Part shown: positions 15,985 through 24,539 of the stretch, in pieces
Position numbering within the stretch: the first letter of the stretch is position 1
How the letters are laid out: each line of letters opens with the position of its first letter
NCBI GenBank assembly: GCA_024233115.1
Contig: JACKQB010000002.1
Location: 682,001 to 746,000 of the forward strand
Direction of reading: 5' to 3'
Source of the DNA: Akkermansiaceae bacterium
Lineage (GTDB): Bacteria > Verrucomicrobiota > Verrucomicrobiia > Verrucomicrobiales > Akkermansiaceae
Length of the DNA: 64,000 nucleotides
Notes under the pieces: model-generated
Told to the model about the DNA's origin: nothing
Databases searched by the model: none
Seen by the model: only the letters and a program-made list of their open reading frames with translations
Translations under genes and position numbers: made by a program

Positions 15985-17187
15985 GTGAGCTTTGTAGACA
16001 CATTCAATGGCGGACAAAAATCCCCCCTGCTAGGCAAATTCGAACAACTCATTACGCCCAAGTCGCGTGAGGAGCTGGAATGGATGGCCCTGCAGAGCCG
16101 TGGCATCACCCGCAGGCACTACGGTAAAACGATGCGCTTGTTTGCCCCGCTCTATGTCTCCAACGAATGTGTCAACAACTGCAGCTACTGCGGCTTCTCC
16201 CGCGACAACCCGATCCTTCGCACCACCCTGACCGTCGATCAGGTCGTCACCGAAGCACGCCACCTTCATCAACTCGGTTTCCGCAATATCCTGCTCGTCG
16301 CCGGCGAACACCCGAGGTTTGTCTCCGAGGGATACCTCCAGGACTGCGTTGATGCCATCAAGGGCTTTATCCCGACCATCGGCATCGAAGTGGGTCCCAT
16401 GGAAAACGACCAGTATGGTGAACTGGTCAGTCATGGAGCCGAAGGCCTGGTCGTCTATCAGGAAACGTATCACCGCGACACCTATCGACGCCTTCACACC
16501 GCGGGACCGAAGAAACATTTCGACTGGCGCCTTGAGTGCCCTGAGCGCGCCTACGCCGGAGGCTTCCGCCGGATCGGCATTGGCGCCTTGTTTGGACTGG
16601 CCGACTGGAAAACGGAAGCTCTCGCGCTCGCATCACACCTTGAATACCTCTACAAACACTGTTGGAAGGCGTCGTTTACCGTTTCGTTCCCGCGCATGAG
16701 ACCCCACGCCGGCAACTACCAGTATGAACCTAATCCCGACCTGTTTCTCAACGACCGACACTTCGTCCAGCTCGTCTGCGCCTTCAGGATCTGCTTTCCC
16801 CACGTTGGCATCGTCGTCAGCACCCGGGAGCCGGCTGCTTTGCGCGATGCCCTGGTGCCACTCGGGGTCACCCACATGTCGGCAGAGTCCCAAACCGACC
16901 CCGGCGGCTACACGGGAGCCGGCACCGATGACCTCCACCTCACCATCAAAGGAAAACGGGTGGAACTGGATGAAAAAACATCCTGCAATGGCAACAAACG
17001 GGCGACCGAACAATTTACCATCGATGACAAACGGGGCATCATCGAGATTTCACGGATGCTGGCAAAAAAAGGCTATGAGTCTGTCTGGAAAGACTGGGAC
17101 GAGGCTATCCTGAACCCCGCCGACAGCCCCGCCGACAGCCCCCCGGCGCGGTCGGCGGCAAAGTCTGCGGGGCTATCAACATCGTGA
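15985..17187 (+). CDS. thiH: 2-iminoacetate synthase ThiH (radical SAM)
   Basis: This protein is about 400 residues from a GTG at 15985. The TTG at 15916 would translate a dispersed repeat. The radical-SAM cluster motif is CVNNCSYC (Cys62, Cys66, Cys69). Further family marks are GFRNILLVAGEHPRFVS, VEVGPMEN-type PME segment, VVYQETYHRDTYR, and MSAESQTDPGGYTG. ThiH cleaves tyrosine to dehydroglycine and p-cresol for the thiazole of thiamine. thiS follows 66 bp downstream. thiG, the usual neighbour and direct partner, is not in the window. The last about 20 residues (PADSPADSPPARSA) come from a GC-rich direct repeat and look like a recent extension. Confidence 0.92.
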   Translation: MSFVDTFNGGQKSPLLGKFEQLITPKSREELEWMALQSRGITRRHYGKTMRLFAPLYVSNECVNNCSYCGFSRDNPILRTTLTVDQVVTEARHLHQLGFRNILLVAGEHPRFVSEGYLQDCVDAIKGFIPTIGIEVGPMENDQYGELVSHGAEGLVVYQETYHRDTYRRLHTAGPKKHFDWRLECPERAYAGGFRRIGIGALFGLADWKTEALALASHLEYLYKHCWKASFTVSFPRMRPHAGNYQYEPNPDLFLNDRHFVQLVCAFRICFPHVGIVVSTREPAALRDALVPLGVTHMSAESQTDPGGYTGAGTDDLHLTIKGKRVELDEKTSCNGNKRATEQFTIDDKRGIIEISRMLAKKGYESVWKDWDEAILNPADSPADSPPARSAAKSAGLSTS

Positions 17188-17253
17188 CGGGTGTGCTCGG
17201 CCGCTTTCGCAATGAGTTCGACCACGGTGGATAAGAACAACCAACGGTTAGCA

Positions 17254-17454
17254 ATGAAAATCACAATCAATGGAAAAGACCAGGATCTCGATGCCCCAGC
17301 CTCGATAACATCCCTGTTGGCAACGCTCGGACTGGCCGACAAGCCCGTTGTGGTCGAGCTCAACAAAAAAGCCCTGTTTCCCCGGGAATACACATCGAGT
17401 CAATTAGAGGATGGTGATCAGGTGGAAATCATCGCCATCGCTGCCGGTGGTTAG
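17254..17454 (+). CDS. thiS: Sulfur-carrier protein ThiS
   Basis: This protein is 66 residues from the ATG at 17254 (MKITINGKDQ). Longer readings run into the gap after thiH. It has the ubiquitin-like beta-grasp pattern and ends in the obligatory Gly-Gly (IAIAAGG), which is thiocarboxylated to carry sulfur for thiazole formation. LDAPASITSLLATLGL and VVVELNKKALFPREY are standard ThiS segments. It follows thiH on the same strand. thiF and thiG are elsewhere. No TPP riboswitch is seen upstream of thiH or thiS. Confidence 0.9.
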   Translation: MKITINGKDQDLDAPASITSLLATLGLADKPVVVELNKKALFPREYTSSQLEDGDQVEIIAIAAGG

Positions 17455-17599
17455 AGTCATCGCCAGCCTAATGCCATCGGGAAGGTCAAGCCGCTCAACG
17501 GCGTTGTCATTACATTGACCACTCGGCCATATTCTCGTTTTTTTCCTTACCGAATGACCGGGGATATGTTTGAATTTTTGCGCTCTAAAGCCCACCCTC

Positions 17600-19435
17600 A
17601 TGGGATTGCTCAAATACATAAAGATTCATCTGGTCCTCGCTTCAGGCTTGGGATCTTTACCGGTATCAGCCCAGTTTACAATCACCCCTGAAGCCGATCC
17701 CTTTGTGCTGGTAAACAATCTAACGGGTAGCGGAGTTACCTTGATCGGCTCCCCCCTCACCATTGGCGGCCCCACATCATCCGGAATATTCACTGGCGGG
17801 CTCTCCTCCGGTTTGGCATTCGACTCCGGCCTGATCTTTTCGACAGGCAACGTCCAAGACGCCATTGGACCTAACGACAATCCGAGCAAGGGCAGTAATC
17901 TTGGTCTCCCCGGAGATCCCGACCTTGCAGCCATCACTGGATTGTCTTCCAGGGATGCCTCCGGACTGGTCTTTTCCTTTACAACATCTTCCGGAGACCT
18001 CTACTTCAACTTTCTTTTTGCCTCAGAGGAGTACGAAGAATACATCGATAGTAACTTCAACGATATTTTTGCGTTTTTCCTCACCCCCGATACCGACCCT
18101 AACACCCCGGGGAACCAACCTGGCACAACGCGCAACCTGGCGTTGATCAAAGGCACAAACGACCCCATCTCCGTGGATACGGTGAATCCAAAAAGCAACG
18201 CATCCGCTTATGTGTCCAATACAACCGGCGTTGAAAACCATCAGTTCGACGGGCGCACCACCAATATCATCGCCAGTGCCAGAGGAATCGGCCCAGGGGA
18301 GCATATCATCAAAATTGTGATCGGCGACAGTGGTGACTCGGTATTCGACTCCGCTGTATTCCTTCAAGCAGGCACCTTCGGCGGCTTGTCCGGTTTGATC
18401 ACCAACGGATTTCCCGTAACCGCCACATTAAGGCAAACCCAGCTATCGATGACGCATGTTGGACTCCGGGATGTGAACTCCCGGCTGTTTCGTCTGCGCA
18501 CACGCCGTCCCGCCATGATCCCTGAAGCCGTCTCTGCCGACAAGGGTAGCTACTCATCCAAAGGCGGGGGCAAAGAGATTATTCCCATCCCCCTAGTCCC
18601 AACGCGTTGGCAGGCGTTTGGTTCGCTGCATGCCTACTCCGAAGACGTCGACGGCTCAGCCGTGCTTCTACCCGGCACACAGTTGAATATCATCACCCTG
18701 CCCGACTATGAAATCGATATCCTTGGAGGCACTGCGGGGATTGAATACCGCTATAACCACGAGTGGTCGTTAGGTGCTGCTGTTCTAACCAATGATGCCG
18801 AAGTCGACATGGGGACATTGGGTCATATCAACTCGGATGGCTACGCTCTCGCGCTTTACACTTCTTACTACAAGGAGAACGCATTCAACGGAAACGGTGA
18901 CTGGTATGGCGATATGCTTTACAGCTACGGAACCTACGAAAACGAAATCACCCGGACATCCATTGCCGGCTCGGCCAGCAGTGACACCGAAAGCCGCAAC
19001 CATACTGTCGCGCTCAATACCGGCTACAGCCTGAGGAGCCAGAACTGGATTCACGGCCCTTACCTGTCTCTCACCTGGACCAATGGCAAACTGGAGGGCT
19101 TCACGGAAACGGGAGCGGGTGCCGCAAGTTTCACCGACACCGATCATGAATCGCTGTTAGGAAGAATGGGATACCGTGTATCCAGAATCATCCATACCCA
19201 CCGGGGAAAGGTCATCCCCCAGCTCCGCGTGGCCTGGGAGCATGAATTTCAGAATGACGCCATCACCATCGGGGGCTTCCCTTTAAGTGCTCCAACCTCT
19301 GACAGGCTCGTGACCGGTGCCGGGATTGCCTGGGAATTTTCACCGTCTGGCCAGGCCATTTTGGACTACGAAGGCAGATGGGGTTCTGACATCGAGTCAC
19401 ACCAGATCAATCTGAGGTTAGGCTTCAAGTTCTAA
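17600..19435 (+). CDS. Autotransporter with choice-of-anchor L domain and C-terminal beta-barrel
   Basis: This protein is 611 residues from the ATG at 17600. It has a signal peptide (about 1-28, ending VSAQ). Residues about 30-260 form a choice-of-anchor L domain, with GLIFSTGNVQDAIGPND, FSFTTSSGDLYFNFLFASEEYEEY and SNFNDIFAFFL. A linker rich in Gly/Lys (about 310-335) leads to an autotransporter-type barrel (about 340-611) with alternating amphipathic strands and a terminal aromatic (GFKF). The barrel should insert in the outer membrane and expose the N-terminal domain. The Asp/Glu-rich EEYEEYIDSNFND could bind Ca2+. Function is likely surface adhesion or binding, by inference. Confidence 0.85.
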   Translation: MGLLKYIKIHLVLASGLGSLPVSAQFTITPEADPFVLVNNLTGSGVTLIGSPLTIGGPTSSGIFTGGLSSGLAFDSGLIFSTGNVQDAIGPNDNPSKGSNLGLPGDPDLAAITGLSSRDASGLVFSFTTSSGDLYFNFLFASEEYEEYIDSNFNDIFAFFLTPDTDPNTPGNQPGTTRNLALIKGTNDPISVDTVNPKSNASAYVSNTTGVENHQFDGRTTNIIASARGIGPGEHIIKIVIGDSGDSVFDSAVFLQAGTFGGLSGLITNGFPVTATLRQTQLSMTHVGLRDVNSRLFRLRTRRPAMIPEAVSADKGSYSSKGGGKEIIPIPLVPTRWQAFGSLHAYSEDVDGSAVLLPGTQLNIITLPDYEIDILGGTAGIEYRYNHEWSLGAAVLTNDAEVDMGTLGHINSDGYALALYTSYYKENAFNGNGDWYGDMLYSYGTYENEITRTSIAGSASSDTESRNHTVALNTGYSLRSQNWIHGPYLSLTWTNGKLEGFTETGAGAASFTDTDHESLLGRMGYRVSRIIHTHRGKVIPQLRVAWEHEFQNDAITIGGFPLSAPTSDRLVTGAGIAWEFSPSGQAILDYEGRWGSDIESHQINLRLGFKF

Positions 19436-19454
19436 CCCCTCACTCGGTTTGTGC

Positions 19455-20216
19455 CTACTCAGGGACATCCTCCTTGTCGCCCAGATGCCTGGGTTGCTCG
19501 TTGGTGATGTTGATATCCAACCACATCTTGACCCGTGCCAGCACCTCCCGGTCCTCCGTTTTGCGGGCAGCGTAGCCCTCGACATCGCGAGCGTTATATC
19601 CATATACCTTCATTCCATGTGCCAGGGCAATATAGGCTGCGCGTTCATTTTGAAACTTCTGGCTCACAAAGGTTACTTCTGTTAGCCCGAATATTTTTTT
19701 CGCACGCACCACGGAGTCGAGTGTCCGCAGGCCTGCGTAGTCGCATACAATCTGATCAAATGGCACCCCCGCCTTCACCAGGGCATTGCGCATGGCTACG
19801 GGCTCATTGTAATTTTTCTCCCGGTTGTCGCCGGAGACGATCAGGAACTCCACCTTGCCGGCATGCCACAGCTCGGCCGCGGCCTGGATGCGGTATTTGA
19901 AATAGAGGTTGTCGCGCGAGCCCAGTTTTTCCGAGCATCCGAACACAAGCCCGGCACGTTGTTTGGGTACGTCATTGACATCATCAAACAACACCCCCTT
20001 ACCCGCCCGGGTGGCTGCGTAGTTTGCATACCAGATAAAACCCAGGAAACCCACGATCAGAAAAAAACCGAGAAAAAGAATCCGGCGTAACCAGCGAAAG
20101 AGGCCGGAACGTTTTTTGGAGACGGCCTTTCCTTTTTTCTTCACGTCCACTTTCCCAACCGACTCCCCAGGTTCTGATGCCTGGCCGGCAACATGATTTT
20201 TATCCAGCATACTCAT
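19455..20216 (-). CDS. SanA/YdcF-like (DUF218) inner-membrane protein
   Basis: This 253-residue protein has a basic, lysine-rich cytoplasmic N-terminus (about 1-42), one membrane helix (about 43-63), and an extracytoplasmic DUF218 domain. Family marks are VFGCSEKLGSRDNLYFKYRIQAAAELW, LIVSGDN (beta-strand then conserved SGD) and VCDYAGLRTLDSVVRAKKIF. This is the layout of E. coli SanA, which supports envelope barrier function at high temperature; the enzymatic activity of the family is unsettled. The stop lies 20 bp from the converging autotransporter stop. The lipid-kinase gene upstream ends 15 bp before its start, so the two are probably one operon. Confidence 0.85.
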   Translation of the reverse strand: MSMLDKNHVAGQASEPGESVGKVDVKKKGKAVSKKRSGLFRWLRRILFLGFFLIVGFLGFIWYANYAATRAGKGVLFDDVNDVPKQRAGLVFGCSEKLGSRDNLYFKYRIQAAAELWHAGKVEFLIVSGDNREKNYNEPVAMRNALVKAGVPFDQIVCDYAGLRTLDSVVRAKKIFGLTEVTFVSQKFQNERAAYIALAHGMKVYGYNARDVEGYAARKTEDREVLARVKMWLDINITNEQPRHLGDKEDVPE

Positions 20217-20230
20217 CTCTCTTCTCCCTG

Positions 20231-21178
20231 CTAGGAGGCTTCGCTTCCTCTGCGTGGTATTTTAACCAACGTTTTCACCACAGAGGCAAAGACACCATCC
20301 TTCGGGTTTTCCGGGGCAATGACACGTAGTTTTCGTTTGGCGGGTACCAGTGAGACCTCACTGACGCGACCAATAAACTCGCCATCGGCTTCGATCGGCA
20401 CATCACGATCACACTGCACCCGGTAACTCTTCGCCTGAAGATATTTCACAGAGGAGTTTCCTGAGTCGATTGCACCTGTCGCGATACCTTTGACTGAATC
20501 GCGGACGAGTTTATACCCGGCCTCGGTAAACACCAGCATATCCAGCATATCGTCACTATGATCCGCCTTCCGGAAAAGTTTCACCTGCCCGCCATAGAGG
20601 GAGCCATTCCCAGCCAGGGCACAGACGCCCTCCTCCACGCGACCGTCATCACAGGTGATACGCATCTTCGGCGGCACGTCACCCAGCACCTTCATCGCCG
20701 ACATGACATAAGCCATCGGACCGAAGATTTTTTTGGTTTCCCAGGTCGTCTCCTCGATCACCTGGGCATCAAACCCGACACCCGCCATCTGCACAAAGGC
20801 ATGGCCATTGGCTTCAAAAAGATCAACCTCTTTGACAAAGCCCTCCTCGAGGACGTTGAAGGATTTTTTCAGACTGTTGAAAGGAAGCCCCAGTTCGCGG
20901 GCGAATACATTCATCGTCCCCGCAGGCAAAACCCCGAGAGCGGTCGATGTCCCGGCAAGCCCCTGCACCACGGCATTGACCGTTCCGTCTCCACCTGCCG
21001 CAACCACGACCGGCTCGCCATCGGCGGCCAGCTTGGCGGCCAGCTCGGTGGCATCGTGCGCACTGCGGCTGGCGTAAAGCGCAAACCACTGTGCGTGCGA
21101 CATCAGGAACCGCAGCGTCCTGCGACCTCGCTGACTGCGAGCACTGGGGTTGAAAATCAGAGGATAGCGGTGCGACAT
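20231..21178 (-). CDS. YegS/DagK-type lipid kinase
   Basis: This protein is 315 residues from the ATG at 21178 (MSHRYPLIFNPSA). It belongs to the diacylglycerol/sphingosine kinase (LCB5/YegS) family. The nucleotide-binding motif is AAGGDGTVNAVVQGL, followed by LGVLPAGTMNVFARELGLP and the core HAFVQMAGVGFDAQVIEET. It should phosphorylate a membrane lipid such as diacylglycerol. The downstream SanA-like gene starts 15 bp after its stop, so both may serve envelope lipid homeostasis. A start six codons upstream is possible but less family-like. Confidence 0.88.
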   Translation of the reverse strand: MSHRYPLIFNPSARSQRGRRTLRFLMSHAQWFALYASRSAHDATELAAKLAADGEPVVVAAGGDGTVNAVVQGLAGTSTALGVLPAGTMNVFARELGLPFNSLKKSFNVLEEGFVKEVDLFEANGHAFVQMAGVGFDAQVIEETTWETKKIFGPMAYVMSAMKVLGDVPPKMRITCDDGRVEEGVCALAGNGSLYGGQVKLFRKADHSDDMLDMLVFTEAGYKLVRDSVKGIATGAIDSGNSSVKYLQAKSYRVQCDRDVPIEADGEFIGRVSEVSLVPAKRKLRVIAPENPKDGVFASVVKTLVKIPRRGSEAS

Positions 21179-21253
21179 CGGTGATATATTGCACACTTGA
21201 TCCTATTTTTGGAACCACGAATCTTACCAATTTTAATCTTCGCTCTGACTTGG

Positions 21254-21916
21254 TCAAAACCTCGAAGATTTGGCAATACGCCCGCGAATCTCAGTGAGAA
21301 CGTCCCGAAGGGCATTGATGTCTGTGGCCGACATGTGGCAACTGATCTGTTCCAGCAATGCGGAATCCCCAACGGGAACATGGCGCAGCAGCATCAGTAT
21401 ATCCGTTTCGTAAAGAGCGGCCCGATCAATGTTTCCTTGTCGATAAAGTGAAGGAAGGGCGAAAAGCTTCAAAAGAACAATACCTTCCGGCGTTGCACAG
21501 CGGAGTCGGGCATCCAAAAACACCCTCTCCTCCGCATGACATTCTGCAATTTCGGCAAAAAAAGGATTTTCAGTGAACAAAAAATCCACCTGAAGCGGCC
21601 CCGCCTCACCACTGCCAAACCACTCATTGCGTTCACGCATAACGACCCCCGGCAATCTCTCAAGATCCTCAACGGCAATGATGAAATGAATATCACGCGT
21701 ATTGCGCCCCTTCATGTATTGAAGCACCGCAAGCCCGCCCACAAGCACATGAGGGATTTTCTCAGCTTCAAGAGCGTTCACAAAATCACGGGTGGCTTGC
21801 AGGAGACTTTCTTCGTTCATAGACTCGTGGGGGGAACAGAGCACAGCATCCCTCACAACCGCAGCAAGGTCATCGCGACGTGTCGGGGAGGCTAATACAG
21901 GAGGAACAATGCTCAT
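21254..21916 (-). CDS. Nucleotidyltransferase-fold protein (AbiEii/MNT-like), degenerate metal site
   Basis: The 220-residue reading begins at an ATG at 21916; an internal ATG at 21820 would give 188 residues starting MNEESLLQATRDFVNALE. The signature VLVGGLAVLQYMKGRNTRDIHFIIA matches the GG-x-A … RxTxDID core of the DUF1814/AbiEii nucleotidyltransferase-like group. The second metal-binding Asp is replaced: the motif reads DIH rather than DID. A later VDFL supplies an acidic residue that could be the third carboxylate. It is divergent from an XRE regulator (22008) with 91 bp between starts. Such pairs are often toxin-antitoxin-like, but the altered site leaves catalytic activity doubtful. Confidence 0.7.
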   Translation of the reverse strand: MSIVPPVLASPTRRDDLAAVVRDAVLCSPHESMNEESLLQATRDFVNALEAEKIPHVLVGGLAVLQYMKGRNTRDIHFIIAVEDLERLPGVVMRERNEWFGSGEAGPLQVDFLFTENPFFAEIAECHAEERVFLDARLRCATPEGIVLLKLFALPSLYRQGNIDRAALYETDILMLLRHVPVGDSALLEQISCHMSATDINALRDVLTEIRGRIAKSSRF

Positions 21917-22007
21917 AAGACAGAGGAAGGATACGCTAATCCACCCGTCTTCTCAAATCTATTAACGAATCATTCAGGGGATCATTTGATTCTTTTAAGT
22001 TTTAAGA

Positions 22008-22256
22008 GTGGCTACTGCTCCTGAAGACTTAGAAAACAACATTGCACTCATCTTGAGGCATTCCAGGGAGAGCCGTTGCCTATCAAAAAACAAACTGGCT
22101 GATATGGCTGGGCTAAACCAACGAGCCATCACCTACATCGAGACACGGAGAAGCAGCCCTTCGATACGCACTTTAATAGTGGTTGTGGATGCTCTGGGTA
22201 TCAAACTCTCGGATTTGTTTGAGGCCGCTGAGAACGGGGACACCAAGGCTCTGTGA
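22008..22256 (+). CDS. XRE-family helix-turn-helix regulator
   Basis: This protein is 82 residues from a GTG at 22008. It consists almost wholly of an HTH_3 domain: IALILRHSRESRCLSKNKLADMAGLNQRAITYIETRRSSPSIRTLIVVVDALGIKLSDLF. It has the standard five-helix Cro/C1 pattern and a short acidic tail. It is divergent from the nucleotidyltransferase-fold gene and probably regulates both from the 91-bp AT-rich gap. There is no extra ligand-binding domain, as in many antitoxins and small autoregulators. Confidence 0.85.
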   Translation: MATAPEDLENNIALILRHSRESRCLSKNKLADMAGLNQRAITYIETRRSSPSIRTLIVVVDALGIKLSDLFEAAENGDTKAL

Positions 22257-22347
22257 TTCGCTCTTACCCATTTAGACAAACGCCCAGCCCCTTCTCAAAC
22301 ATCATTTCAGACTTGCGGTGGGCTGCGATGGACGGCAGACATGAGCC

Positions 22348-23679
22348 ATGACCAAGCAGCTTGAAGACCTTTTTGAATTCCTCCGGTTTGCCAGCATTTC
22401 GACCGACTCGAATCATGCCAGCGACGTCCGTGCATGCGCCGGTTGGTTGATTGCCAAACTCGACGGCATGGGCCTGGACACGGAGCTTCATGAGACGGCG
22501 CGCCATCCGATCGTGATTGCGCGTAACCAACATGTGAAAGGCAAAAAAACCTGCCTGATTTATGGTCACTACGATGTGCAGCCTGTCGATCCGGTCGAGC
22601 TCTGGGACTCGCCTCCCTTTGAGCCTGAAATCCGTGATGGAAAAATCTGGGCGCGTGGTGCCACCGATAACAAAGGGCAAATGCTGGCGCACGTCCTAGG
22701 CGTGGAAGAACTCCTCGAAGAGGACGGCGAACTTCCGGTGAACCTGATTTTCCTTTTTGAAGGTGAGGAGGAAATCGGCAGTCCTAACCTGGTGCCTTTC
22801 CTGAAGGAGCATAAGAACGAACTCAAGTGTGATGTCATTGCTGTTTCCGACACAGGTATGGTGGCCAGAGGGGTTCCGACGATGGGTTACGGCCTGCGCG
22901 GCATCGCATGCTGCGAAGTGACTGTTAGAGGGCCGTCAGGCGACCTGCACTCCGGTGTCTACGGGGGCGCTGTGGCCAACCCGGCCACTGCGGTGGCCCG
23001 GCTTGTGGCATCGATTCACGATGCCCATGGAAACATCGAGATAGAAGGTTTTTACGATGACGTTCGCCCACTGGAGAACTGGGAGCGTGAGATGTGGGCC
23101 AAGGTTCCCGGTATGACCGAGCAAGATATACTGGCCACCACCGGCTCCCCCGCCCTCTTTGGTGAGCCGGACTACAGCTCGGCTGAACGGCTTTGGGCAC
23201 GCCCAACGGCCGAGGTCAATGGCATCGGCGGAGGCTACCAGGGGGAAGGATCCAAGACGGTGCTGCCAGCCAAGGCGATGGCAAAGTTTTCTTTCCGCCT
23301 CGTCCCGGACCAGGACCCGAAGGACATTGCGGCGAAAGTAAAAACCCATCTGGAAGCAAATGCTCCCGCCGGAGTAAGCATCGAAGTAGAGCTCGGCCAC
23401 GATGGCAAGCCATACATCTGCGACCCTCATTCGGAAAATGGCAAGGCGGGCCAAGCGGCGTTAAAAAAAGCCTTTGGCAAGGAGCCCGTCCTGATCCGGG
23501 AGGGTGGCTCGATCCCGATCATCCAGGATATGAAGGAAATCCTCGGCGTCGAATCCCTGATGTTAGGATTGGCCCTTCCCGATTGCCAGATCCATGCGCC
23601 TAACGAGAATTTCCATGTGGAAAACTTCGAAGGCGGCATCCGGCTGAACAAGGCACTGCTCAAAGAGCTGGCAAAGTAA
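22348..23679 (+). CDS. M20-family dipeptidase (CNDP/PepV-like)
   Basis: This cytoplasmic metallopeptidase is 443 residues long. Zinc ligands and catalytic residues are visible: His74 and Asp76 in IYGHYDVQPVDP, Asp107 in GATDNKG, Glu140-Glu141 in FLFEGEEEIGS, Asp167 region SDTG, and a late His in LALPDCQIHAPNENFHVENF. The inserted dimerisation domain (about 195-310) begins TVRGPSGDLHSGVYGG, as in carnosine dipeptidase-like enzymes. It should hydrolyse dipeptides and so complement the peptide importers in this window. It stands alone on the plus strand. Confidence 0.93.
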   Translation: MTKQLEDLFEFLRFASISTDSNHASDVRACAGWLIAKLDGMGLDTELHETARHPIVIARNQHVKGKKTCLIYGHYDVQPVDPVELWDSPPFEPEIRDGKIWARGATDNKGQMLAHVLGVEELLEEDGELPVNLIFLFEGEEEIGSPNLVPFLKEHKNELKCDVIAVSDTGMVARGVPTMGYGLRGIACCEVTVRGPSGDLHSGVYGGAVANPATAVARLVASIHDAHGNIEIEGFYDDVRPLENWEREMWAKVPGMTEQDILATTGSPALFGEPDYSSAERLWARPTAEVNGIGGGYQGEGSKTVLPAKAMAKFSFRLVPDQDPKDIAAKVKTHLEANAPAGVSIEVELGHDGKPYICDPHSENGKAGQAALKKAFGKEPVLIREGGSIPIIQDMKEILGVESLMLGLALPDCQIHAPNENFHVENFEGGIRLNKALLKELAK

Positions 23680-23703
23680 CGTGGCCGCGACCACCGGTCG
23701 CCA

Positions 23704-24471
23704 CTATGCCTTACGCGTGAACACCAGCGTGGTGTCGTCACTGAGTGACTTGTCGAATTTGTATCCTCCGCCCTTGAATTTCCTCAACCCGGCGGGGCTG
23801 TCAATCTTGTGCTGAATCGCCCAGGCTGCCATCATGCCACGTGCTTTTTTGGCGAAAAAGGAAATCACCTTGTACTTGCCGTTTTTCCAATCCTTGAAAA
23901 CAGGGGTGATCACCGGGGATTTGAGATCCTTGGCTTTGATCGCGGAGAAATATTCGTTCGACGCGAGATTGATCACGGCGTCCCCTTCTGCCTTGAGTTC
24001 CTTGTTCAGGCTCTCCGTGAGCAGGCTGCCCCAGAAGTGATAGAGATTGGGGCCGCGATCATTGGCGATCTTTTTGCCCATTTCCAACCTGTAGGGCAAC
24101 ATCAGGTCGAGGGGGCGCAGGATGCCGTAGAGACCGGAAAGAATGCGGATGGATTTCTGGGCTTCGGAAAAATCATCCTTACTCCAGTTCTCGACAGCAA
24201 GCCCCTGATAGACGTCACCTTTGAAGGCGAGTATTGCCTGACGACCTTCGGGCTTGGAGTAGTCGCTGCGTCAGTCGTCAAACCTCTGCGCATTTAACTC
24301 CGCCAGCTTACTGGAAATACCCATCAGCTTCTCCAGATCGGCTGGCTTCATTTTTTTCATGACCCCGGCCAACTCCGACGAGTGATCAAGAAAGCGAGGC
24401 ATCGTCGCACGGACCGATGGTATCCCGGAATCGTAATCGAGGGTCTTCGCCGGAGAAAGCAGGTAGATCAT
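23704..24471 (-). pseudogene. yaaA: YaaA (DUF328) peroxide-stress protein, interrupted by one in-frame TGA
   Basis: Reading from the ATG at 24471 (MIYLLSPAKTLDY) gives 66 residues to …KLAELNAQRFDD, then TGA at 24273-24271. The same frame continues without a gap as RSDYSKPEGRQAILAFKGDVY to a stop at 23704. The full length would be 255 codons, the length of E. coli YaaA (258). The TGA stands exactly where YaaA has tryptophan (…ARFHDW). All other conserved segments (LSGLYGILRPLDLMLPYRLEMG, YHFWGSLL, INLASNEYF, VISFFAKKARGMM) are intact. The lesion is one base: T at 24271 where C would give TGG. YaaA binds DNA and lowers free iron during peroxide stress. A recent mutation, an error in the sequence, or readthrough are all possible. 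Confidence 0.85.
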
Positions 24472-24539
24472 TTTTTCAGGGGTCAGGGGACGGGAATCAG
24501 GAGCAGGCACTGGCGAAGGGCTTGCACCCTCCATTATTG

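Noticed and set aside
15908..15985. TPP riboswitch upstream of thiH
   Set aside because: The conserved CTGAGA and ACCTGAT elements are absent and the region is a dispersed repeat plus the end of another gene.
24271..24273. Selenocysteine at the yaaA TGA
   Set aside because: The aligned residue is Trp, not Cys, YaaA is not a selenoprotein family, and no SECIS-like hairpin follows the codon.
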